DNA of 45,528 nt from JAJVIP01 sp964405835. Its GTDB lineage: Bacteria; Elusimicrobiota; Elusimicrobia; F11. The translations under genes were made by a program, and so were the position numbers. How positions within the stretch are numbered: position 1 is the stretch's first letter; every line of letters starts with the position of its first letter. The stretch is taken from positions 1 to 45,528 of the forward strand of contig CAYOPN010000017.1 of NCBI GenBank assembly GCA_964405835.1, written 5' to 3'. The notes under the pieces are model-generated. The model had not been told where the DNA came from. It did no database searches and saw nothing but the letters and a program-made list of their open reading frames with translations. Shown here one piece after another: positions 1 to 7,268 of this stretch.

Positions 1-492
1 GGTCCCTCTGGCGCCGGCCATTTTGTGAAGATGGTCCATAACGGCATCGAGTACGGCATGATGCAGGCGTACGGCGAAGGCTTTGAAATTTTGCAGGCCT
101 CGCCTTACAAACCGGACGCGGCCAAGGTCGCCCATTTGTGGAACCAGGGCAGCGTGGTCCGTTCATGGTTGTTGGAATTGGCTGCCGAAGCGTTGCAAAA
201 AGACCCACAGCTCTCCGGTATATCAGGGTACGTGGAGGATTCCGGCGAAGGCCGTTGGACCGTGCAGCAGGCGGTCGAGTCTGGCGTGGCCGCGCCGGTC
301 ATCACACTGTCGCTTTATCAGCGTTTCTTGTCCCGCCAGAAGGACGCGTTCTCGAACAAAGTCTTGGCCGCTCTCCGCGCGCAGTTCGGCGGGCACGCGG
401 TCGTGAAAGACGCTTCCGCGGCGCGCAATTCCACCGCGGGCGCGGGCGGCATTCAGGCCGCCACCGGTGAGAAAGGGGTCAAGCCGCGTTGA
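1..492 (+). CDS. gnd: 6-phosphogluconate dehydrogenase (short YqeC/GndB type), C-terminal part
   Basis: The frame is open from base 1, so the N-terminal NAD(P)-binding domain lies outside the window and 163 residues remain. The enzyme oxidatively decarboxylates 6-phosphogluconate to ribulose 5-phosphate in the cytosolic oxidative pentose phosphate pathway. The first visible residues (GPSGAGHFVKMVHNGIEYGM) are the substrate/catalytic helix with the conserved Lys and the H-N pair. The sequence up to FGGHAV resembles the C-terminus of the roughly 300-residue short family rather than the 470-residue long form. After that comes an unusual Ala/Gly-rich tail of about 28 residues that I do not recognise. 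Its stop overlaps the TTG start of zwf (TTGA), so the two steps of the pathway are translationally coupled. Confidence 0.9.
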   Translation, partial: GPSGAGHFVKMVHNGIEYGMMQAYGEGFEILQASPYKPDAAKVAHLWNQGSVVRSWLLELAAEALQKDPQLSGISGYVEDSGEGRWTVQQAVESGVAAPVITLSLYQRFLSRQKDAFSNKVLAALRAQFGGHAVVKDASAARNSTAGAGGIQAATGEKGVKPR

Positions 493-2024
493 CGTCGCTG
501 CAAACGTCCCAAACCATCACCAAAGAACAGCTTTGCGTTATTGAGGAAAAGCCGGCCTCCTGCGCCATTGTTATATTCGGCGCGTCCGGCGACCTGGCCC
601 ACAGAAAACTTTTTCCTTCCTTGTTTCACTTGTTCCTTGAGAAAAACATGCCCTCAGATTTTTATGTGCTGGGGGTCGCGCGTACGGCCATGACGGAAAC
701 GGCGTTCCGTGAAAAAATTCGTTCGGGCCTTCCGGCTGGGGCCGGCAAAGAGAAGATAGCCCAATTTGTCGAGCGCTGTTTTTACGTTTCCGGGGACTAC
801 GCAGACGGAGCTCTCTATTTGGGGCTTTATGACGTGCTCAAAGGACTCGATAAAAAATTCAATGTGGGACCGCGCAGGCTTTTTTATCTTTCGACGCCGC
901 CGTCCTTGTATTCGGTCATCATCAACCAATTGGGGAAATCCAATCTTGCCTACGCCGACATGATGGAAAACAAATGCTGGGTTCGCGTGATCATCGAGAA
1001 ACCTTTTGGGGATTCATTGGAGTCCGCGCAGGCGCTCAATCGCAGCATTACCGCCATCTTAAACGAAGATCAGATTTACCGTATCGACCATTATCTCGCG
1101 AAAGAGACCGTCCAAAATATTTTGATGTTTCGCTTCGCGAACGTGATGTTTGAGCCGGTGTGGAACCGCAATTTTATCGATCATGTGCAGATTACGGCAG
1201 CGGAACAGCTGGGCGTCGAGCATCGCGCGGGGTATTACGAACAAGCCGGCGTTCTGCGCGACATGTTCCAAAATCATTTGCTTCAGCTATTGGCCCTCAT
1301 CGCGATGGAGCCCCCGATCAATTTGGATGCCAATCAGGTTCGCAGTAAGCGCACCGATGTGCTTCGTTCCATCCGTCCGATGCGGGAAGACGAGGTGGCG
1401 GGGAATTCGGTTTGCGCCCAATACAGCAACGGGGAGATAAATGAGGTGCAGGTCATCGGTTATCGGCAGGAGCCCGGAGTTGCCCCCGCATCCCGTTCGG
1501 CCACCTTTGCCGCGGTCAAGTTTGATATCGACAATTGGCGTTGGAAGGGCGTTCCCTTTTATATCCGGTCTGGCAAGCGGATGGCCGCGCGTCTGATCGA
1601 GATCGCGGTTCACTTTAAGCGCGTGCCAACCTCCATTTTCAAGCCGCTCATGGCCGAAGATATGTCACCAAATGTGTTGACGTTCCGCATTCAGCCCGAT
1701 GAAGGCATATCCATGCAGTTTGAGGCCAAAAAGCCCGGCCCCAAGCTGTGTATGAGCACGGTTAAGATGGACTTTGGCTACGAAGAAACTTTCAAGGGTC
1801 CGCCCCCGGAATCCTACGCCCGCCTATTTCTGGACGCCATGCTGGGAGATCAAACGTTGTTCGCGCGCAGCGACAGCGTGGAAGAATCCTGGAGCATTAT
1901 CGATCCCATCGCCAATTACTGGGAAAAAATCGCTACAGACCCCTTGCCAGAGTACCCCGCCGGCTCCTGGGGCCCTTCGCAAAGCGCCGACCTGCTCGCC
2001 CGCTCCGGCCGCACCTGGAACTAA
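489..2024 (+). CDS. zwf: Glucose-6-phosphate 1-dehydrogenase
   Basis: Oxidises glucose 6-phosphate to 6-phosphogluconolactone with NADP+ (or NAD+), the entry step of the oxidative pentose phosphate pathway. The 511-residue length fits the family. Seen: the dinucleotide-binding motif FGASGDLAHRKL near residues 30-41, the EKPFG motif near 170-174 and the substrate/catalytic motif RIDHYLAKE near 198-206, with the invariant Asp-His pair, plus YIRSGKRM further on. The start is TTG and overlaps the stop of the 6-phosphogluconate dehydrogenase gene. Taking this start leaves about 25 residues before the Rossmann motif, as usual for the family. No phosphogluconolactonase gene is visible in this window. 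Confidence 0.97.
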   Translation: MTSLQTSQTITKEQLCVIEEKPASCAIVIFGASGDLAHRKLFPSLFHLFLEKNMPSDFYVLGVARTAMTETAFREKIRSGLPAGAGKEKIAQFVERCFYVSGDYADGALYLGLYDVLKGLDKKFNVGPRRLFYLSTPPSLYSVIINQLGKSNLAYADMMENKCWVRVIIEKPFGDSLESAQALNRSITAILNEDQIYRIDHYLAKETVQNILMFRFANVMFEPVWNRNFIDHVQITAAEQLGVEHRAGYYEQAGVLRDMFQNHLLQLLALIAMEPPINLDANQVRSKRTDVLRSIRPMREDEVAGNSVCAQYSNGEINEVQVIGYRQEPGVAPASRSATFAAVKFDIDNWRWKGVPFYIRSGKRMAARLIEIAVHFKRVPTSIFKPLMAEDMSPNVLTFRIQPDEGISMQFEAKKPGPKLCMSTVKMDFGYEETFKGPPPESYARLFLDAMLGDQTLFARSDSVEESWSIIDPIANYWEKIATDPLPEYPAGSWGPSQSADLLARSGRTWN

Positions 2025-2027
2025 ACG

Positions 2028-2624
2028 GTGCCGTCGCTCTTCCGTCAAGAACTAAAACGCAAAGGTTTTCATTTAACAGCGCTGATCTATGTGGCCGGCG
2101 TTTTTTTTATTCCGCGTCCGACCTACATCGTTGTGTTAACGGCGATGCTTGCTGCGGCATCGATCACCGAAATTTTTCGGCTCCGTGTTCCTGCTGTCAA
2201 TGATCTTTTCTTCCGGTTTTTCGGAGGGATCTTCCGCGACTCTGAGCGCGATCGCCCAAGCGGCGTTCTGTGGCTGCTGTTGGGCGTTCTCGTTGCCGTT
2301 CTCGTGCTCGAGCCAATTCCGCTTGCCGCGACAGCGCTTCTTTATATCGTCTTGGGCGACACGGCCGCGAGCCTGGTTGGAATTGGGATTGGCGGTCCAG
2401 TTTGGCCAAGGAGCAAAAAAACCGTCAGCGGAAGCGCGGCCTGTTTTCTTGTGTGTTTGGCGATTGGGACAGCTCTCATGCCTCCGGATTATCCGTGGGG
2501 CGCGGTGGTAATTGGCGCTGCAGCGGCAACGGTTGTCGAGGCGGGATTCATTAAAATAAACGACAACTTTTTGATTCCGGCGGTGTCGGCGGTCGTATTG
2601 CGGATAACGTGCGGTTTGTCTTAA
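2028..2624 (+). CDS. Polyprenol/phytol kinase-like integral membrane protein (CTP-dependent kinase family)
   Basis: A 198-residue, very hydrophobic protein with about six membrane segments. It resembles the dolichol kinase / phytol kinase / phosphatidate cytidylyltransferase superfamily. The key pieces are a GDTAASLVG motif near residue 109, a following W-P-x-S-K-K-T-V-S-G-S element, and an E-x-n-D-N-F-x-I-P motif near the C-terminus; this D-N-F/L motif is typical of CTP-dependent lipid kinases. The likely role is phosphorylation of an isoprenoid alcohol (polyprenol, farnesol or phytol) in the inner membrane, but the substrate cannot be read from sequence. The start is GTG, three bases after the zwf stop, so it probably shares the zwf transcript. 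It converges with the minus-strand cluster beginning at 2629. Confidence 0.7.
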   Translation: MPSLFRQELKRKGFHLTALIYVAGVFFIPRPTYIVVLTAMLAAASITEIFRLRVPAVNDLFFRFFGGIFRDSERDRPSGVLWLLLGVLVAVLVLEPIPLAATALLYIVLGDTAASLVGIGIGGPVWPRSKKTVSGSAACFLVCLAIGTALMPPDYPWGAVVIGAAAATVVEAGFIKINDNFLIPAVSAVVLRITCGLS

Positions 2625-2628
2625 AAAC

Positions 2629-3066
2629 TCAGACCAGGTAAATCACAACAACGGCCCCGAGGCCGAGAACCCAATAGTCAAGCGGAAGTCCCGCCAACCA
2701 GCGTTTATGCCACCAGATTTCGGTCTTGTGAAAACGGCTCCATCCATAATGCGGGTTCAGCACGAACCATAAAAAGTCTTCGACCACCCAGAACACATTG
2801 TAAAGAGCGATCACCTTGATTTCCCACCGCCAACTCCATGATTGCTGAGCGACCATGGGCATGTGCAGTACAAGAAATACAAACACAAACGCCCAGACGT
2901 GGTAGCCGGTCAGAGGTCGGCTGCCGTAAAGCAAATCAAGCAGCCAATGGTCGCTGACGCGCCATGTGGGCAACTTGGACGCCCAGCCGTCTTTTCCTTC
3001 AATTTGTATCTCCATTTTCGCCCAGGCGAAGGCCAAAACGAGGATGAATAGAATTTCAGCGATCAA
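2629..3066 (-). CDS. Conserved hypothetical integral membrane protein
   Basis: A 145-residue protein with four predicted hydrophobic segments (roughly residues 2-16, 55-74, 86-105 and 127-145). It has a conserved-looking polar stretch after the first segment (MEIQIEGKDGWASKLPTWR) and is rich in Trp and His. No catalytic motif is recognised. The TTG start overlaps the stop of the upstream glycosyltransferase gene (TTGA arrangement), so it is the last gene of a three-gene minus-strand operon with a glycosyltransferase and a metallophosphoesterase. This suggests, without proof, a role in envelope lipid or glycolipid metabolism. Confidence 0.6.
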   Translation of the reverse strand: MIAEILFILVLAFAWAKMEIQIEGKDGWASKLPTWRVSDHWLLDLLYGSRPLTGYHVWAFVFVFLVLHMPMVAQQSWSWRWEIKVIALYNVFWVVEDFLWFVLNPHYGWSRFHKTEIWWHKRWLAGLPLDYWVLGLGAVVVIYLV

Positions 3067-4154
3067 GCGGCGAAGGAGAGCGGAAGCGTCTGGCGGATCA
3101 CATCAAAAGCGGCAAGCGGAGCGCCAACGGCGCGGGCGCGACGGGCCATGCGCGATAGACGCGCGGTATCGGTAAGCAAGGATTTCACGGTAGCGGCGGC
3201 CTCTGTGGCCGATCCGGCGCGGACACCCGCTCCTTCCTGTACCACGTAATCCGCGTTGGCCGATTCTTGGCCGGGCATGCAAGGAAAGAGAACCATAGGA
3301 ACGCCCATGGCCAAGCATTCCGATACGGTCAGTCCGCCGGCTTTGGTGATGACCATGGAAGCATTCGCAAAAATTTGAGCCATATTGGACACATAACCCA
3401 AGCTCACGAGGCGAACATGACGTTGTTGCGGAAGCTCCGCAAGCTTGGCGAGAACCTGCCTGTTATTGCCGGCGACAACAATGATGTCCATCGGAATTTC
3501 GGTCCTTAAAAGTGCGGCCACGGTTTTTTCCAAACGACCGATCCCGCTTCCGCCGCCCATCACCACCACGGCCGGGTTGTTAACGCGCAAATGGAACCGT
3601 TCGGAGAACGAATGATGGACCGGTATCCCGGTAACCGAAATACGGTGATTCGGAATGCCCGCTTGCTTTAGATCATCCGCAGTGATCGGAGCTGCTACAT
3701 AATATTTGCGAACGTTCGGATGGAGCCAGATTCGATGCAGCCGGAAATCGGTGATGACGACATCGACCGGTAACGACGCATGGCGGCTCGCACCGAGAAT
3801 TTGAGGGACCAAAAAATGCGTGGCGATAATCACGGTCGGTTGGTACTCGTCGATTAGTCGAAAGAATGCCTCCGCTTGCGCAATCTGACAGCGGTCCATG
3901 AATATTGCCGCGGGACTGGATGGCGACATTTGGTCCATGGCGCGATAGATTTTGCCCCAAAATCCTGGAAGGCGGTCCACCAAAAATTTGTATCCGTCCT
4001 GATAGAACCGTCGGAAATTGGGCGTTACGTAATCCAATACATTCACATGCCGGGCTGACGTATTCGAGAATTCGAGGTTGAGCGCAGCGGCGACGGCTTC
4101 GCCTGCCCGCGTGTGGCCGGCCCCAACCGAAGCGGAAACTACTAGGACGCGCAT
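3063..4154 (-). CDS. MurG/UgtP-like (GT28-type) glycosyltransferase, probably diacylglycerol glycosyltransferase family
   Basis: A GT-B fold glycosyltransferase of 363 residues. The N-terminus after the chosen ATG (MRVLVVSASVGAGHTRAGEA) is the classic MGDG synthase/UgtP signature, with a glycine-rich loop that contacts the lipid acceptor. The C-terminal half carries the nucleotide-sugar motif VITKAGGLTVSECLAMGVP and a downstream P-G-Q-E-x-N-A. These enzymes transfer Glc or Gal from the UDP-sugar to diacylglycerol at the membrane. The frame remains open 20 codons upstream, but the ATG at 4154 matches the family start and overlaps the preceding gene by only 13 bases. Its neighbours are an LpxH-like phosphoesterase and a membrane protein, consistent with envelope lipid work. 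The true acceptor is unknown. Confidence 0.8.
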   Translation of the reverse strand: MRVLVVSASVGAGHTRAGEAVAAALNLEFSNTSARHVNVLDYVTPNFRRFYQDGYKFLVDRLPGFWGKIYRAMDQMSPSSPAAIFMDRCQIAQAEAFFRLIDEYQPTVIIATHFLVPQILGASRHASLPVDVVITDFRLHRIWLHPNVRKYYVAAPITADDLKQAGIPNHRISVTGIPVHHSFSERFHLRVNNPAVVVMGGGSGIGRLEKTVAALLRTEIPMDIIVVAGNNRQVLAKLAELPQQRHVRLVSLGYVSNMAQIFANASMVITKAGGLTVSECLAMGVPMVLFPCMPGQESANADYVVQEGAGVRAGSATEAAATVKSLLTDTARLSRMARRARAVGAPLAAFDVIRQTLPLSFAA

Positions 4155-5020
4155 TTTCTCACTCGGAACTCTTCTACCGCCAAAACTTCCGGTTGAGTCC
4201 CTGCGGATTTCCAACGCAGGAGTTCCAGTCGACCGTCCATGTCTTCTACGAGCGCCGTGCAGCTTTCAACCCAATCGCCTGTGTTGCAATAAAGCACAGA
4301 GCCTATCGAGCGCATCTCGGCCTTATGGATATGTCCACAAATGATGCCGTCAACGCCATGCACAGCCGCCGCTTGAGCGAGAGCGCCTTCATAGGAAGAA
4401 ATAAAACTCACCGCATTTTTCACTTTGTGCTTGAGATAGGCTGACAAGGACCAGTATTCCATTCCAAAAAGCTCTCGGAAGATGTTGAACATGCGGTTTA
4501 CAAAAAGCGCCCAATCGTAAGCCGCGTCGCCCAAATGCGCGAGCCATGGCGCTTTTTGCATCACGCTATCGAATTGGTCTCCGTGCAACACAAGGAATTG
4601 CCGGTTGTCGGCAGTGCGGTGGATGGTCTTTGTTTGGAATGTAATACGGCCAAAATTCAAAATACCATAAGGACGTAGAAATTCGTCGTGGTTGCCGGAA
4701 ATGTAGACGACCCGTGTTCCTTTGCGGGCTTTGCGTAGAATTTTCTGAACCACATCGTTGTGCGCCTGATCCCAGAACCAGGATTTTTTCAGCTGCCAAC
4801 CGTCGATGATATCGCCTACCAAATATAGCGTTGACGATTCGTATTGACGGAGGAAATCGAGCAGGGAATCTGTCCGGGCATTCTTGGTTCCCAAGTGAAG
4901 GTCGGATAGCCAAATCGTACGATAATGCCGGACCGGCGCATTGCCGTCTAAGTCGGTGTGCCGCTCTTGCGCACCATTCATTCGCAAAAAGCTCGTAAAC
5001 GGCAAGAAACTTAATTTCAT
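4142..5020 (-). CDS. LpxH-like metallophosphoesterase (UDP-2,3-diacylglucosamine diphosphatase family)
   Basis: A calcineurin-like phosphoesterase of up to 292 residues. All metal-binding motifs are present in order: SDLHLG, GDIIDGW, SGNHDE, LHGDQFD and CGHIHKAE, and it ends with a GDWVESCTALVE block. Relatives are annotated as the lipid A enzyme that hydrolyses UDP-2,3-diacylglucosamine, and they often sit beside a glycosyltransferase, as here. The experimental link to lipid A is weaker for this longer subfamily than for E. coli LpxH. The start is uncertain: the ATG at 5020 has no clear ribosome-binding site, and a second ATG at 4981 lies closer to the usual family start. It is the first gene of the minus-strand operon. 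Confidence 0.8.
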   Translation of the reverse strand: MKLSFLPFTSFLRMNGAQERHTDLDGNAPVRHYRTIWLSDLHLGTKNARTDSLLDFLRQYESSTLYLVGDIIDGWQLKKSWFWDQAHNDVVQKILRKARKGTRVVYISGNHDEFLRPYGILNFGRITFQTKTIHRTADNRQFLVLHGDQFDSVMQKAPWLAHLGDAAYDWALFVNRMFNIFRELFGMEYWSLSAYLKHKVKNAVSFISSYEGALAQAAAVHGVDGIICGHIHKAEMRSIGSVLYCNTGDWVESCTALVEDMDGRLELLRWKSAGTQPEVLAVEEFRVRKCAS

Positions 5021-5153
5021 TAACCGAATTTTTACTGAGATCGTCGAGAAATCCCATAGCGAGAGGATTGCGCCTATGTAAAATTCGGATGACAGCCGCC
5101 GACATGAACCTGGCCCGGCCTTTCATCGCGAAAATTCCCCGAATTTTTTTGAT

Positions 5154-5182
5154 TTGACACCCCATTTCTGTTTTCTTATATT
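5154..5182 (+). promoter_or_regulatory. Near-consensus sigma-70 promoter of the iron-uptake operon
   Basis: TTGACA (5154-5159), a 17-base spacer and TATATT (5177-5182). Transcription would start near 5189, about 100 bases before the Com-like gene at 5288. This is the best promoter match in the window and the only one seen ahead of the com-exbB-exbD-tonB-fbpABC-fecA series. Confidence 0.75.
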
Positions 5183-5199
5183 GAAATTATATTTCATTA
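5179..5199. promoter_or_regulatory. AT-rich 21-bp inverted repeat overlapping the -10 box, candidate Fur-type operator
   Basis: Left arm TATTGAAAT (5179-5187) and right arm ATTTCATTA (5191-5199) are inverted repeats with one mismatch, around a 3-base centre. The palindrome covers the -10 box and the expected transcription start of the iron operon, the position expected for a repressor. Its length and AT-richness fit a Fur-family operator, but it does not match the E. coli Fur consensus closely. The regulator assignment is inference from context. Confidence 0.4.
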
Positions 5200-5287
5200 A
5201 GTCTAACGCCGCGACAGACGCTCCCGCGTGAATTCCCCAGAGAATCGGTTGTTTGACAACAAATAATTTCAATAAGGAAAAAACCGA

Positions 5288-5431
5288 GTGCTGGAGAAAT
5301 GCAACAACAATAGAAATGAAAGCGAACAGGTTCGATGCGATTGCGGGCAATTGGTCGCGGTCAAAACGGACAAAGGAATTGAGATCAAGTGCCGCCGCTG
5401 CAAGCACGTGCTTTTGATTCCGGCCACCTAA
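5288..5431 (+). CDS. Small Com-like zinc-ribbon protein
   Basis: A 47-residue reading frame with a GTG start, an AAGGA ribosome-binding site about 9 bases upstream, and a TAA that ends 13 bases before exbB. The second half (RCDCGQLVAVKTDKGIEIKC, then RRCKH) matches the Com family of tiny zinc-finger proteins, known from phage Mu Com, a translational activator that binds mom mRNA. The putative ligands are C17-x-C19 and C35-x2-C38, so the first knuckle is C-x-C rather than the usual C-x2-C. It is the first gene of the iron-uptake operon. A role in RNA binding or translational control is possible but unproven, and a metal-sensing role is speculation. Confidence 0.7.
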   Translation: MLEKCNNNRNESEQVRCDCGQLVAVKTDKGIEIKCRRCKHVLLIPAT

Positions 5432-5444
5432 GGAGATAGAGATT

Positions 5445-6107
5445 ATGGAAGAGATTTTTAAGAAATTGGCTCTCGTGGGCGATATCTGGGTGCTGTGGAT
5501 TTTGCTTGGCGCCAGCGTCGCTTCGATCGCGGTTGTTTTTGAACGCTGGTGGGCGTTCCGCAAAAACTCCACGAACTTTCCGCTTTTTCTTGACGAACTC
5601 GGCCGAAAGCTCGACCGCAACGATTCCGTCGGCGCCCGCCAATTGGCCCGCGCCACCGTCGGCGTTGAAGCGAAAGTGGCCTTGGCCGGTCTCATCAACC
5701 TCTCCAAGGGTTCCGCCTCGGTGGAAGAAGCAATGACTTCCCGCCTCGTTTTGGAGCGCTCACTTCTCGAAAAAAACCTCATCGTTCTTGGAACGCTCGG
5801 CAACAACGCCCCTTTCATCGGCCTCTTTGGAACGGTGCTTGGCATCATCAAAGCGTTCAACGATCTTGCGATGTCCGGCAGCTCGGGCGTTTCGGTCGTT
5901 ATGTCCGGCATTTCCGCCGCCTTGATCGCCACCGCGTTCGGCATTCTCGTCGCGATCCCCGCCGTCATGGCCAACAACTATTTTCAAACCCGTCTGCGCC
6001 GCATTGTTTCCAATGCGCAAAGCCTCATCCATTTGTTCCAAGTGTACCTGCGCGACGAATCTCACCAGCGCTTGAAAGCCGTGCTGGAACCGGAAACGGT
6101 CGCCTAG
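5445..6107 (+). CDS. exbB: MotA/TolQ/ExbB proton channel family protein (ExbB)
   Basis: A 220-residue inner-membrane proton channel subunit that powers TonB together with ExbD. There is an N-terminal membrane segment (about residues 14-36), a cytoplasmic region rich in charged residues, and two C-terminal membrane segments. The latter contain the characteristic LGNNAPFIGLFGTVLGII stretch and the GISAALIATAFGILVAIPA stretch that line the channel. An AGGAG site precedes the ATG. The gene is followed after one base by exbD and then tonB, so this is a TonB-energising ExbB rather than TolQ or MotA. Confidence 0.93.
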   Translation: MEEIFKKLALVGDIWVLWILLGASVASIAVVFERWWAFRKNSTNFPLFLDELGRKLDRNDSVGARQLARATVGVEAKVALAGLINLSKGSASVEEAMTSRLVLERSLLEKNLIVLGTLGNNAPFIGLFGTVLGIIKAFNDLAMSGSSGVSVVMSGISAALIATAFGILVAIPAVMANNYFQTRLRRIVSNAQSLIHLFQVYLRDESHQRLKAVLEPETVA

Positions 6108-6108
6108 C

Positions 6109-6513
6109 ATGGCCTCCTCGCAAGATCTCGATAACGACGGCGTCGTCACCGGCATCAATGTCACGCCACTCGTCGACATCATGCTCGTGTTGCTCATCGT
6201 GTTTATGGTGACCGCGCATTTCGTTCAGGATTCGGGACTTAAAATTAATTTGCCGAAAGCGGCCGCCGGAGAAACGGCGGCGACCGCGGCATTGACCGTC
6301 ACGATGGATGAGAAGGGCACGCTCCGCCTCATGGGAACGGAGGTCGATTTGAACGGACTTAAAGCCAATCTGGAGCGCGAATCCCAAATGAATCCCGGCG
6401 TGCGTGTCACCGTCGCCGCCGACCAAGATTTGCCGTACCGAACCATTGTCGGTTTGCTTGACACGATCAAGCAAGCCGGCGTCACGCGCGTTGCGCTCGC
6501 CGCGGAGAAGTAG
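6109..6513 (+). CDS. exbD: ExbD/TolR family biopolymer transport protein
   Basis: A 134-residue protein with a short cytoplasmic tail, one membrane segment (about residues 20-40) and a periplasmic domain. The membrane segment begins INVTPLVDIMLVLLI and carries the proton-carrying Asp (D23), equivalent to the essential Asp in E. coli ExbD. It forms the ExbB-ExbD motor that transmits proton motive force to TonB. The start lies one base after the exbB stop, which indicates tight coupling. Confidence 0.93.
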   Translation: MASSQDLDNDGVVTGINVTPLVDIMLVLLIVFMVTAHFVQDSGLKINLPKAAAGETAATAALTVTMDEKGTLRLMGTEVDLNGLKANLERESQMNPGVRVTVAADQDLPYRTIVGLLDTIKQAGVTRVALAAEK

Positions 6514-6517
6514 AGAA

Positions 6518-7255
6518 ATGCACAAGCCCGTCATCCCGGCGAAAGCCGGGATCCAGTCCTCTAACCGAAAGTTTAAGACCTGGGCCCCGGCTTTCGCCGG
6601 GGTGACGATGGTGTGGGGCTCGTTGTCGGCGGCCGTCCATATGGGTATAGGCGGAGGGGCTTATTATTATTTTGTGAAACGCCAAGCCGCGCCGATCGTG
6701 GCGGAACTCGATTTGTCGATGATGTCGATGGCGCCCGTCATGCCTCCCAACAAAGGCAGCGGCTATGGCGCGAAACCCGCCGCGACATGGACGCTCCCAC
6801 AGAGCGGAAAGAAAGCGCCGGCGCCTGTCGCACCCGCGGTTGTTGAAGCCAAGGAAGAAGTAACCAATCAAGAAAATGTGGTCGCCTGCCCGGAGCCCTG
6901 CCCGCAAAACGGCGTTGGAAATGGATGGGGCGGCGGTACCGGTGAAGGCGAAGGGCAATACATCCCCGCGGAAGCGGCGTCGCGCAAGCCGCGCTGGATC
7001 AAAAATTTTATCACCACGCATGATTATCCGGCCTTGGCGCGCCAGCAAGGCCAGGATGGCCGCGTCGTTTTGACCGTGTTGATCGACGCCGACGGCCGCG
7101 TGCGCGACGCGCGGCTCCTGCAAGGGAGTTACGACATATTGAACGACGTCGCGCTGCGTAAAGTGAAAGAAGCGGTCTTCTCACCGGCTTACAACGATCA
7201 GAACAAACCGGTTTCATGCATAGTGACGCTGCCGATCCGGTTTCAATTGCGCTAA
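6518..7255 (+). CDS. tonB: TonB-like energy transducer with a palindromic repeat translated at its N-terminus
   Basis: A 245-residue protein: N-terminal membrane anchor (about residues 32-53), Pro/Ala-rich periplasmic linker, a Gly-rich patch, then a C-terminal TonB domain (about 165-245) with YPALARQQGQDGRVVLTVLI and a terminal V-T-L-P-I-R-F. The anchor keeps the functional S-x3-H pair (S37, H41) known from E. coli TonB. Residues about 4-30 are encoded by a palindromic repeat (6529-6607) that reads through without a stop. The ATG at 6518 is five bases after exbD. A second in-frame ATG at 6608, directly behind the repeat, is a possible alternative start; the repeat's GGGGTGA would then act as its ribosome-binding site. 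The linker also holds a CPEPC pair, unusual for TonB. Confidence 0.85.
   Translation: MHKPVIPAKAGIQSSNRKFKTWAPAFAGVTMVWGSLSAAVHMGIGGGAYYYFVKRQAAPIVAELDLSMMSMAPVMPPNKGSGYGAKPAATWTLPQSGKKAPAPVAPAVVEAKEEVTNQENVVACPEPCPQNGVGNGWGGGTGEGEGQYIPAEAASRKPRWIKNFITTHDYPALARQQGQDGRVVLTVLIDADGRVRDARLLQGSYDILNDVALRKVKEAVFSPAYNDQNKPVSCIVTLPIRFQLR
6529..6607. repeat. Palindromic repeat element (CGTCATCCCGG type) inside the tonB reading frame
   Basis: The left arm CGTCATCCCGGCGAAAGCCG (continuing to 6556) and the right arm from 6580 to 6607, ending GCCGGGGTGACG, are near-perfect inverted repeats around a 23-base centre. Each arm can also fold on itself (CCCGGC-GAAA-GCCGGG). It belongs to the widespread REP-like family whose arms translate as VIPAKAGIQ and AFAGVT. 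The same family recurs at 7291-7379. Confidence 0.85.
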
Positions 7256-7268
7256 GGAAAAGGAATAT

